Below are positions 48,530 to 64,000 of a stretch of 64,000 nt of DNA, piece by piece; within the stretch, counting starts at the first letter, position 1, and every line of letters begins with the position of its first letter. Both the position numbers and the translations under genes were made by a program. The DNA comes from Mastigias papua (lineage: Eukaryota > Cnidaria > Scyphozoa > Rhizostomeae > Mastigiidae). The notes beneath the pieces were generated by a model. That model saw only the letters and a list, made by a program, of their open reading frames with translations, had not been told where the DNA came from and ran no database searches. The stretch is taken from positions 16,040,714 through 16,104,713 of the forward strand of contig OZ025273.1 of assembly GCA_964019165.1 (NCBI GenBank), read 5' to 3'.

Positions 48530-50990
48530 TCTCTATTATACAAATTGTTGAATGCACAAAATTGTTTAAAATGCTCTCTACAATGAGGCACTAATGAAAC
48601 TACATGACATATTGTCTCCTGCTTCACTCAACTCTAACTTAAGGAGTCTTGGAAATAATTTTAAGATGTTATACCAGATACAATATAGCACATGAATTGG
48701 CAGGTATGAGTGGTTCTGTTATCATATAGGTGACCACTAATCCTGTCCACAGAGGTACACATTCAAGTCTGATCCATAAACGTAGGTGTTATACAACTGG
48801 AATCTGTGATAGGACTTGGTAGTTCAAGGTGATAAAACAAAAGAATATTGCTTAGTAGTCCTATATCACACATTTATATTAGATATAACAGATTGTACAA
48901 CCCATGATTGAGCAGCGTGAATCATATTAGATATCAGCCAAAGTTCTTAGGGGGAGTCCATAGGTTATGGCTATACAAAACAAATAATGCAGCTATCCAG
49001 TACTAAATTATCTGTTACAACCATGTGAAATTCAGATTTCAACCAATAATTGTAGTTGGATAGGGGAAAGTGGCCCCATAAATCAAATATTGCTATCTAG
49101 TACTAATTCATCCCTAAAAAAACTATAATATCATATGCAGAATGATCTATGGAAGTCAGTAATTCTTTGAAATGAGTAATAATATATATCCTGTATCATC
49201 AACTCAGATGTCAAACAAAGGCATTACCTCAGTGGGGGCAAGGGGCTTCATACATTAAGTCTAGGAAATAAAAGTGATAATCATATCTAGTACTAAGTCA
49301 TCCCTTAAGAGTATATCATCACGTGCAGAATGATCTATGGAATTTGGTAATGGCATTCATAACAAATGATCTCAGAAAGAAGGGGAACTGTGTCCCAACA
49401 GAAGAACATTCAGTATAGTGGAACCCCTTAAAATTGACTTGACCAGAATAACTCTACCATCTATAGTGGAAATAACTATGTTCAAAGCCTACTGTAAATA
49501 CAGTGAAAACAAAATAAAAAAGAGTTAATGAGCTGAGAATAAAGTTGGTAACATCTTAGTGTTTGCCTGTAAAACGTGTATGATAAAATCAAGGAGTATA
49601 TTGAACTGTAAGGGCAATATCTCAAATGTAAGCAAAGTGCCCAAACTCTTGAGACATCCTAACATCCAACTCACATGCATATACTAAGAATCAAGAGCAA
49701 GCTAAAAGCTCCTAGTACGTCAGCATATATTGCATTAAATACTTCCTCAATATCATAACCATACTTCTGCAGTAACAAAACGGTACTTTAGAACAGAAAA
49801 TCCAGTGAAGCTGAGGGGAACTGCCGTGAGCTTATTGCCCCTGAAGCAAAGTTATGGAATCACCCTCAAAAGACCGCAATTAAATCCAAAACAAAGGACA
49901 ACAGGTACCTGTGATCGTGAGATGAACTTGGGAATCCCCTCGCATTTCACAGTACACACTACGACAAAGGTAAAGAGTGAAAGTAAACACTGCAAAATTA
50001 GGGTAACCAAAGTCAGCAATAGCCCTATACATACTTCAGTGAAAGCATTCCACATACCAAGACTTTATCCCCAACCACAACCATATCCTATCTCATTCAT
50101 ACATGTGGTAAAAGCAATGGATAAATTCCAAGCTAGCAAGGAATACAACAGTAAACATTCCATAATCATTTCATCACAATGTAGTAAGAAAGGTAGGATA
50201 CCTTAGCGAATGAAATCAAACGAAAAAGCATTAAACTGGAGACAGAGCAACAAAATTCTCCTCCAAGTCACACGACAACTATACGGTAGTCCTAATCAAA
50301 ACATTGCCAACTGAAAACAGCAAGCACGGACGGCATTCCATGTCATCTAAATAGGCATGAAAAGCAAACAACCTGCCATAATCTAGCACCGAATACAAAG
50401 TCAAACATATGTTGAATATCTTTTCACACTTTAGAAGGAAAAGCACGGTGATTTAGTACACAGAATCGAACAACTTTGAGAAGAACTGTCATGGCAGTAA
50501 TTCACTCGAGGGAAGGTGGCTGAATCTCGTTGAAAGATATGGAAATAAATGGCTGGCAACAGTAGAATACAGATGAAATGGACAAAGGACATACAGGAAT
50601 TCGTAACTCAAACCATTTCAGGACAATAGAGCTGGCTTACCTGGAAGAACTGCAACCAAAGTCTCCTCGCGATAACACACACAGTTACTTAGTCCTACTG
50701 GACCGCTCGCAAAAGTGACAACACGCGGTCCAGCAGGGAGGAGCAACAGTATTGCTGTGAATGGCGATGGGAAGACAGTTGAATAACTCGGCGAAAAAAA
50801 ATTATAAAAATCATATCTCTTCTTATGTCAGTGGTAGACCCAAATGGCTACCCTCAACAGACATTTGGGGGCCATGGGACAAATACCCTGGGAGGAGATC
50901 GTGTAGGCGGAATCAGGTCACGTGGTACAAATCTGAGCAATCTGATTGGTTTGGCATAAATTATCATATAGGCATCTTAGTATATAGAGA
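47990..50990 (-). mobile_element. Helitron-like unit 6 (type A, 3.0 kb)
   Basis: Complete 3' CTAG at 47990-47993 and 5' TCTCTATATACTAAGATGCC at 50990. Nearly identical with unit 3 throughout by eye. Confidence 0.85.
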
Positions 50991-56190
<5,200 letters not shown>

Positions 56191-57794
56191 AAGACAAAAT
56201 GCTCAACCAGTGGAAAAACTCTTCATCTGTTATAGAATGGTTCACTAATATACCAAACAAGCAGCAACATACATTCGTCATCTTTGATATCGTAAATTTC
56301 TATCCATCCATAACTGAGAACCTTCTTCAATGCACACTATCTTTCGCTAGAAAGTATTGTAACATCACCGACAAAGAAATCAATATTATCATGCACGCCC
56401 GTAAATCATTACTTTTCAACAATGGCACCTCATGGATGAAGAAAGACAGTTTGTTCAATGTAACTATGGGAAGTTTCGATGGTGCAGAGATCTGTGAACT
56501 AATCGGATTATATATCTTAGACAATTTATGCGGAATGTATGGGAAGAATAATATTGGTTTATATAGAGATGACAGTCTTACTGTCTTCAAACATATCTCA
56601 GGACCAGAGTCAGATAGAATAAGAAAGAACTTCATTAAACGATTCAAGGCATATGGCCTCAGTATCACCATTGAAGCACATTTGACAGTTGTAAACTATC
56701 TGGATGTAATGTTTAACCTGACCAACGAATCATATTGCCCCTACAGAAAGCCAAATGACCTTCCATTATATATAGACACTAAATCTAACCACCCTCCCAG
56801 TATAAGTAAACATCTCCCAGAAGCAGTCAATCGCCGAATATCTAGCATCTCTTGCAATGAAACGGAATTTAATAAAGCCAAGCCTATCTATGAGAATGCT
56901 CTAAACTCCAGTGGATTCACTTATAATTTGTCATACAACAACGAAAATATACATAGAAAAGCAGGGAAAAACAGGCAACGTAACAGTATATGATACAATC
57001 CTCCATACAGTAAAAACGTTTCGACAAACATCGGAAGAATTTTCCTCAAGCTAGTCTGCAAACACTTCCCGAAGCATCACAAGTTCTATAGTATATTCAA
57101 CAAGAACAACATTAAAGTAAGTTACAGTTGTATGGAGAATATGCATGCGATCATTAGTAAACACAACAAGAAAATTCTGTACCCATCATCCACCATTTCA
57201 TCGTCAAAGACATGTAACTGCCGAATAAAGGACCATTGCCCTCTCGATAACAACTGCCTCTCATCGAATAGTATATACAGCGCAAAGATAACCACCGATA
57301 ATGATAAAACAGGGAAAAACTATATTGGATTGACAGAAGGAACCTTTAAGCAGCGTTTCACTCAACATAAACTTTTATTTAACAACAGAAAATACGCCAG
57401 CAGCACTGAACTATCGAAATACATCTGGAGGCTCAAAGACAATGATGAAGAATACAACATAAAATGGACAGTTATCACCAAAGCCACACCATACAGCAAT
57501 ATATCGAAAAGATGTGATCTTTGCTTAGCAGAAAAGCTGCATATTATTAAGGCCAAATACAACACACTGCTTAACAAATGGTCCGAGCTCATATCAAAAT
57601 GCCGTCATGTGAACAAGTATCTTCTGCTGAACAACAGACCTTCTTCTATGATCGATCAATAGAACGTTATCACACCTACCATAAGAACCGTTGTTGGAAG
57701 TAGTATTCTTTAGAATAGAGTCTGTCTGATGAATGCACTAGGATGAAACTCAGAGTCACAGATACCATGTCTTTTCTTTAATTGTCTTCAGCTG
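56191..57794 (+). mobile_element. Penelope-like element 1, right arm (5' truncated)
   Basis: Same family as the left arm in opposite orientation, starting within the RT near the MLNQWKN segment and ending at the matching CTTCAGCTG end (57794). The arms differ by scattered substitutions. Confidence 0.88.
56199..57662 (+). pseudogene. PLE-1 RT and GIY-YIG (right arm)
   Basis: RT is open to the TGA near 56992, the same premature codon as in the left arm, then open through the GIY-YIG domain (57132-57662, KNYIGLTEGTFKQRF). Motif C reads YRDDSLTVF. It lacks the second stop (TAG) seen in the left arm. The N-terminal RT region is missing. Confidence 0.86.
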
Positions 57795-57849
57795 TATACT
57801 TTGCTCTGTACTGGTTTTGTACATTGAGCACTATCTCGTCAGTTAAGAC

Positions 57850-58107
57850 TATCCACAGAGAAGCCTTTCCAAGGCTCATATTGTTGAACTGTTCTCAATT
57901 GCCACTGCTCAGACTCATTTTCTTTTCGATGGTAAAGTGTTTGACCAAATAGATGGAGTTGTTATGGGATCTCCGCTTGCTCCTGTCTTAGCTAATCTTC
58001 TCTTAGGGCATCATGAGCATTCATGGCTTAGTAAATACAAAGGTCCTTCTATGCAATTCTACCATAGATATGTTGATGACACTTTCTGTGCTTTCAAATG
58101 CAATATG
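57850..58107 (+). pseudogene. PLE-2 reverse transcriptase fragment, part 1
   Basis: One frame reads FDGKVFDQIDGVVMGSPLAP and ANLLLGHHEHSWL, then motif C (YHRYVDDTFCAF). The YVDD motif and order fit a different Penelope-like family from PLE-1. Interrupted at 58107. Confidence 0.82.
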
Positions 58108-58501
58108 TAATGAATTAGGATCCTGCTAGTGATCACATGGTAGCTGCCCCTGTCTATATCTGCTCAATTTTTACCGCTAATGATGGTCAGCCCTTTTTCA
58201 GCTGAAGAAAATGGGCAGCATCAGTTTCCTGATGCTGGGGCGATTCTCATTGGTCATTAAAGTGTGTAAATTTACACCTCTTTCAAAATTGTTTTTATCT
58301 TTTATATATATATATATTGTTTTTTTATTTTTAATATACATATGTATATATATATAGAGTAAATTATTTTTGAAGAGCATATTTAGGATGTTTGCAGTTT
58401 TTAAGCCTTGTAGTAAATTGTAAGTTTTTAAATGGAGGGCCCCTTGAAAATCAGCTAACCTGAAGGGCAACCCTCCTAAAATATGTTAAATGAATGAAAT
58501 G
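58108..58501 (+). mobile_element. short retroposon insertion (LINE 3' end or SINE)
   Basis: A ~394-bp non-coding insertion in the PLE-2 frame. Near its right end is a stem (GGAGGGCCCC ... GGGCAACCCTCC) followed by an AT-rich tail of TAAATGAATGAAATG. A terminal stem plus short microsatellite tail fits a 5'-truncated CR1/L2-type LINE or a SINE. A clear TSD is not identified. Confidence 0.5.
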
Positions 58502-59040
58502 AAATGTCTTTTCAACAATGAGCATGATCCGTCTCTTTTATTTGACTTTCTTAAGTCACAACATGGTAACATTAAGTTCACCATGGAAAAAGAAAGTAAT
58601 AATGCTTTGGCCTTTCTGGATGTCTTCATCAACAATAAGGATCCTTCTAATCTCATAACCTTGGTATATCGCAAAAGACGTTTACTGGCTTGCTTACTGA
58701 TTTTTTCAGTTTTACCTCCTGTTCATATAAGCTTGGCCTTATCCAAACATTGCTGGATAGAGCTTATACAATTAATAACACTCTTCTTGGTTTCAATGAG
58801 GATGTTAAGAAGCTCTCCTACATACTCAGAAAGAATCAATTTCCTGATGGATTAATACAAAAAGTAGTAAAAGGGTATCTTGATTACATTAATAAGTCTA
58901 CTGCTCTTTCTGCTGTTTCTACATCCCCCAGAGGCAGATCCAATGTGCCTTCCGTACCTTATGGAAGGCAGTCATTCTGTCTCAAACTGGAATAAGTTGT
59001 CTGGGTTTCTGAACAGTGTGGATCAATTCGTTCTTTCTAT
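58502..59040 (+). pseudogene. PLE-2 reverse transcriptase fragment, part 2
   Basis: Continues with a FNNEHDPSLLFDFLKSQHG segment and IKFTMEKE..NALAFLDV (58502-58680), then in a shifted frame GLLTDFFSF-like and KLGLIQTLLDRAY (58690-58995), the RT thumb. No GIY-YIG domain follows. Coding similarity fades by about 59000. Confidence 0.8.
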
Positions 59041-59048
59041 ACCCACAT

Positions 59049-61538
59049 CACAGAGTAGATAATAGGCAGAAGGGACACTCGCATCGGCGCCTTTGTTGTT
59101 TTCGAGGCGCGGATTGTAAAACGTCTACACCTCTAAACTCGTTGTCAGTTCGAGGCTTATAGCATAACTAGCCGTACGAAGGCCTAGACAGCTTGCTGCG
59201 ATGAAATTGGTTTCGACTAAAAGTACAAAATCATGGCATTGATTCTGATTTAACATTAAGAAATGGATAACGGCACATTGGGAATTTAGTGTAGAAATGC
59301 AAACTGTACACTGGTTACTTTCATGTGCATCCAGATGTATTGTGGCATCGCTCATTCAGAACAGTGCATTGCTCATCCACCCAGTCGTTTTCTTGTTAAA
59401 GTACACCGCCGTACAACAACAAATTCCCAGCACTAAATGAAGACTTACAGGCGTCAAGGACTCTTGGCCCGAATACATACTGCATAGCATGCACTCTGGC
59501 ACAAGATTCAAGGAATCACAGCAGAATCCAACACCTTACAATGTAACGGTTCAATATGATTTGAGGAACTCAATAACCTACTTTATTTTGCTTCAGCTCG
59601 CTAGCTTCATTTGATTTATTACCGATGTATTAGGTAGCACTTTACTTGCAGCTATTCAGCAGTGCATTGACACAAAGCCCAAAGGACAAACAATAATCTT
59701 GATATCAGTATAATACTCATGGTATGTAAGAGGCATTTCATCCATCACTGGAAAGAAAAGTCTAGTAAGAAGAGACTGTACCTCTCCTTTAGAACAATAA
59801 ACTTGTAACTGAAGCAAACTTCAACACCATATGGATTAATATTTGCTATTTTGAGAAACTGAATAATGTTTCCAGAAGTCTCTAGGACTTCTTACTGATG
59901 TGGCACATACTATTGACAATTTTTGATGAAAGTTAAGATACACTTTTTGTTTTGTTTTAAAAATTCCAAGCATTCTTTTTGTGGGGTATATTCATATCAA
60001 GAAACTTGAAGTCTTTGGTACTTTCAATGTATTTTTTGGCAAATATCACCCATTAGTGGCTGGAAAAACACAAGATTTTCATGTACAATGCAGCTTCATT
60101 AAAAGACAGTCAATTTTCCACTTACAGAAATACAAAGTATTGTTCCAGTGAGTGGAAAGAGAGTGATAATATCCCTTTTGAAATTATTTAATAGACATAG
60201 GTAATTTGCACTGACTTAGATATTCAACATTATTGTAAACAAGCAACCATGGAAATGAAGACTTGGCCTAGCAAAAAGTCCTTCCTGTATCATAAGACTA
60301 TTACTTTGTTTCAATTCTTTGAATAGCTTGATGATTATGCATTAAAGGAAATCAAATATTAAAAAGTACTACATCTCAAAATATACTGAGCATCAGTGAG
60401 CAGGTGTGTTCAATAAAGTGGTGACTTGCTATACAGATTTGTCTATCTATCTATGCAACAGTGAAAAAGAACCAACTTTGGTTGATACATACATGCTTGA
60501 TTATTAAGGCTAAATTATATTTTAGTTTTAAAAATAAATAAAGCTTTTAACAATGCTGACATGTTTTCCATGTTATGTGTGAAAAGAACATAAAAAGAAA
60601 ACTTTGCCATAAATAAGCTATTCTGCATCAAAATAAGTTGTCACTGATCTAAGGAGCTCTTGAAAGCTACTCGAGTATTTCTGTTTCCAGTGTAGAGGTA
60701 TGCAGTGTTCCATAACATTGTAGCACTTGGGAAGTATGAAGATTTGTAGATCTTGTGCCAGAACATTATATTCAGATAATTCTCTGGCTTCTTGTGCAGG
60801 GTATATTTGACATAGTGAGCCTTTATGCGGAATATCAGTGAGATGGTTATGAATCATGTGTTGTTATCAAGCCTACTTGTTACTTTTGTCCTGGCTTTCC
60901 TGTCAGCAAAAAGACCTCACTCAAGCTTTCTAGGTACGGCAATAGAAGTGGTAGATTTGTCATAATTGCTGCAAACAAGTCTTGCATCTTGTTTCTGAAT
61001 CATTTCTAGCTTTTCAATATTTGAGGCGTGGGAAGATCGCAAACTGCATTATAGTATATTCTGATCTTCTGATCTTGCCTCCCTCAGTATGTGCCCATTC
61101 TCTGCCCCTAACAACATAAAGAGAACCCTCTAATATGCATACATCAAAATAACTATAATCAAATGTACCAGAGTTTAACGATAAGAGGATTGCATGGAGA
61201 ATAAATACGTGAACTACGTTTGGCCTACTCACCATATAGCTCCAAATGAGACTCAGTAAAACTGATTGCCAGGCCATGATTTCCAGCTGTTGCTACAACT
61301 AACTGCAGCGCAATAAGCCCGATCCACTTATGATTCCATTCGTCCATCTACACCTGAGACCTCAAAATTTTTGCAACAATTGCCTTTTTAGTTGAAACCC
61401 CTATACAAACGCTATAGCTTTCCTTCGAATGTTACACCTCTAAACTCGTTTCCATGTGGAAAAGTTGGCGCATGCGTGAGAAAATCCGTGCCCTCTAAAA
61501 AGTCGAGAGTGTCCCTTCTGCCTATTATCTATTCTGTG
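59049..61538. mobile_element. non-autonomous TIR transposon, 7-bp TSD
   Basis: 32-bp TIRs with one mismatch (CACAGARTAGATAATAGGC...) at 59049-59080 and 61507-61538, flanked by CCCACAT at 59042-59048 and 61539-61545. Subterminal ACACCTCTAAACTCGTT lies in direct orientation near both ends (59128, 61434). Length is 2490 bp. No transposase ORF is visible. Superfamily uncertain (hAT usually gives 8 bp, Dada 6-7). Confidence 0.75.
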
Positions 61539-61545
61539 CCCACAT

Positions 61546-62459
61546 CTAACATTGACTCCCTGTGTAACTTCGTAATGATTGATCAATCTCCCTTTGTCTT
61601 CTATTGCCTTCATCGTTTGCCTCGCATTCAGGGTAAGAGAAATGATCAATGATGTCATTGGGAATGATTAATCATAAATCGTTTTCGTTCACACATATAC
61701 AAGTTTGATACTTTATGCCGTGCAAGTGTTGTACGGCAGATCACATAAATTATCTAGCTGACAGCGCAGCTTTTCAAAATAGATTTTGAGACCGATTTTG
61801 GTTTTATTGTTCTACAGAGGGGTTGTGTGGCAGATCAGGATTAACCAAAGACAAAGGATATCTGCCTTACAACTGCCGTACAACTGCCTTACAACTGCCG
61901 CACAATTTCCATGATTGAAACTGAGTGAATCAAATGGATTTGCTGAAGCACTATAGCCTCACTTGGAGAGTGATATGGGAAGACTGTGTGACCATTGGGG
62001 AAGTAAGCAAAGCTATGGCAGTGTACAATGGATCTTTTCAGCAGACTTGACTAGCACGTTGATTTTAAGGAGTCAGACCTACTCAGAGAACTTTCGACGG
62101 CGGAGGTGGAGAAGCTAGGCCATACTGCTCCCTGCTCCAGATAACAATTTGTGTGCCAGGTAGTTCATTGCTTCATTCTCCAGCCTAACAGAAGTTCTAG
62201 CATCCTCCATGAGACGGCAAAGTCTATCTTCTTACAACAAAGTGACCAAATTTGTGATCAGAATATATATGAGGTTATGACTTTATGCCTAATAAACAGC
62301 TATTCAAAAATATAGCAACATAATCCTCAATGTTTTCATGAATCGTGAAATTTACTGCCTTATGCATTAAGTGTGGCTGTGGAATAGTGGTACCTGGAAT
62401 GATATGTTTTTCTTTCTGCTTTTGTTCGATCTTGTCATGTTTATTTGATTTAGTTTAAA
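61546..62459. other. non-coding flank with small repeats
   Basis: No gene. Near 61732-61742 TTGTACGGCAG pairs with CTGCCGTACAA units repeated about every 15 bases at 61863-61905, a small hairpin or MITE-like region. Confidence 0.5.
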
Positions 62460-64000
62460 TCTCTATATACTAAGATCCCTAATATGCAAATGAGCAAAAT
62501 CAAAGGGGCCGCCGCTCTGGTTCGTGGCGATTTTCCTGAACTGGTGGCTGGTCGGGTCAGGTTTAGACTGTGCTCCGATTGTCGTGTACCCTCCCAATGG
62601 GTGCAATCAGTTTCGCTTTTATTTTTATCTATTTTTTCTTAGGAGATATTCGGATGTCTCTTTTTCGACTTTGTGGGCCTTTGTTTACACCCTTATGTTC
62701 TCCATTGTTTTCCTCCCCAACCACGTAAACTGACTACTCTCAGAACGGGTATAGAGCTTGCTTGGATGGATCTTCGTTCTGATTGCCGTCCACGGTTTCG
62801 TCCTTTTGCTACCAGGTGAGTCGCTATTGTCGTACAGTAGAGTTTGCCAACATGTTCTTCGTCGAATCGTTGCATTTCCTACTATTTTCACCTGCGTAAT
62901 TCGATGTTTTAAGCGAAGTCGCATGGCCACCCTCTCTAGCGGGATTATCGCCATGACAGTTCCATTCCAGGCCGTTCGACTCTACTCGCTATTTCACGTT
63001 GCTGTCTGTGTTTAATTCTGATCACCTATTGACTAGAAGGTGTCAGTTGTATTACGTGCTATATTGCTGCCTATTTCGCTTGCCTTTGACGCGTGTTTAC
63101 AAGAGATCGGATTGCGATCGTTTAGCTTTCGCTTCGGGGAGTGTCCTCGAGGCCATAAATTTCCCTTTGAATCAGAGGACAAAGGTGTCAGTGTGTTCTA
63201 CGTGGTAAGTCTCTTTTTTCTCACCAAAATGGTTTGTTTAACTCTAAATGTATATGCTTTATCCATTGTGTGAGTTGTCTACCGTTCTCGGTTGTTTGTG
63301 TCGATGTTTTCAGTCACGTTCCAACACCTTGACTCTGAGCTATTATCGCCATGACAGTTCCTCTCCAAGCAGTTTGATTCTGCTAGCTAAACCAAAGTCA
63401 TGTCCCTGCTAAATAATGATAGACCATACCGAAGTTATGTACTGTTATTATCCCTCCTATGTTAGAGTGTATTTATTATTTGATCTTGACCTGTGCTTAT
63501 ATTACGAAGGATAACGATCGTGTAGCTTTCAGTTCATGGAGTTTCTTGAGGGGGATCTATTCTGCCCTTTGACCTGATGGAAAGCTCGCAATTACTGCTA
63601 CCAGGTGAGTCACTTTTGTGATTAGACATTGTGTCATATATCCTTTAACATACTTTCTCTATCAAATTTATACTTTTTGTATTGCTTTCTGTACACTTTA
63701 CGTCAGTGATTTGAGCGAGATTGAAAGACCTTCCCTCGGGGGGCATTTCGCCATGACACTTCCTCTCGGATCAGATTGATGTTATTCTCTGGATTTTTGT
63801 CGTTTTGTATAACATTGTCATGACATACTTTCGATATCGATACTGTTGTATTCTTTGGTAGATTGCTATTTATTCCTTAGTTTAAATGCGTGCGTAGATG
63901 AGATCGGAAATCATTATGATTGCTGGTGAATTTGTGGTAGATTGAATATGTAATTTGGGTACTGCTCTATTCTGTTGGGCCTTCGTGTGTATTTGACTTC
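62460..64000 (+). mobile_element. Helitron-like unit 8, 5' part, + strand
   Basis: The 5' end TCTCTATATACTAAGATCCC starts at 62460 after an A. It continues past the window, so no 3' end is visible. From about 62760 it is built of ~390-400-bp tandem modules, each with a CAGGTGAGT or GTGGTAAGT site (62815/62816, 63204/63205, 63604/63605) and a TCGCCATGACAGTTCC-type box (62949, 63347, 63747). No Rep/helicase ORF appears in this part. Confidence 0.75.

Noticed and set aside
56206..56281. N-terminal 25 codons of the long PLE-1 minus-strand frame
   Set aside because: They are the antisense of the right arm, joined by the inversion; not part of the protein.
62524..63273. Plus-strand frames at the right end as host exons
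   Set aside because: They fall in the repeated modules behind a Helitron-like 5' end, overlap in several frames, and show no recognisable domain.

Overview
The window is eukaryotic repeat-rich DNA. There are no operons, bacterial genes, tRNAs or rRNAs, and I see no convincing single-copy host gene. Every coding region I can name belongs to a transposable element: a LINE, piggyBac, two Ty3/gypsy LTR elements, BEL/Pao, PIF/Harbinger and Penelope-like elements. Non-coding DNA transposons and Helitron-like arrays fill most of the rest. This mixture suggests an invertebrate animal, perhaps marine and perhaps cnidarian; that is inference only and no sequence here proves the taxon.

Layout. 1-845: decayed LINE reverse transcriptase. 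1704-3448: a TIR element with a small Helitron-like unit inside it. About 3.9-5.35 kb: front half of a piggyBac transposase, joined at about 5345 to a Ty3/gypsy fragment ('gypsy-1', + strand). Gypsy-1 is opened twice. At 6616/15893 it holds a complete, younger gypsy element ('gypsy-2', - strand, 255-bp LTRs, 4-bp TSD), whose RT is itself opened at 10557-12684 by a DNA transposon with a CACAGTG terminus and a 5-bp TSD. At 16491/32202 it holds a 15.7-kb head-to-tail array of four Helitron-like units, inserted exactly between A and T. Gypsy-1 resumes at 32202 and the rear of a piggyBac transposase follows from about 32941. That piggyBac is opened by an apparently intact PIF/Harbinger element (33670-37458, TTA TSD, two convergent genes) and ends with its Cys-rich tail at 37506-37658.

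38.3-40.05 kb is a BEL/Pao gag-protease relic. 40.1-42.85 kb is TA microsatellites around a second copy of the piggyBac/gypsy-1 chimera. 42849-53950 is a second Helitron-like array of three units, lying inside a TA microsatellite. 54.1-57.8 kb is an inverted pair of Penelope-like elements (RT plus GIY-YIG endonuclease). 57.85-59.0 kb is a second, different PLE relic interrupted by a short insertion. 59049-61538 is a non-autonomous TIR element with a 7-bp TSD. 62460 to the end is the 5' part of another Helitron-like unit on the + strand.

The most distinctive items are: (i) the Helitron-like units, each closed at its 3' end by a roughly 530-590 bp palindrome that carries a Helitron hairpin-plus-CTAG terminus at both ends, and built internally of modules with repeated 5'-splice-donor-like sites; (ii) a gypsy element whose protease reading frame carries a complete MYND zinc finger; (iii) a Transib/RAG-like terminal repeat whose first seven bases equal the V(D)J heptamer; and (iv) an intact PIF/Harbinger element. 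Only the Harbinger genes look fully functional. The elements do not work together as a pathway; their order of nesting is a record of successive insertions.
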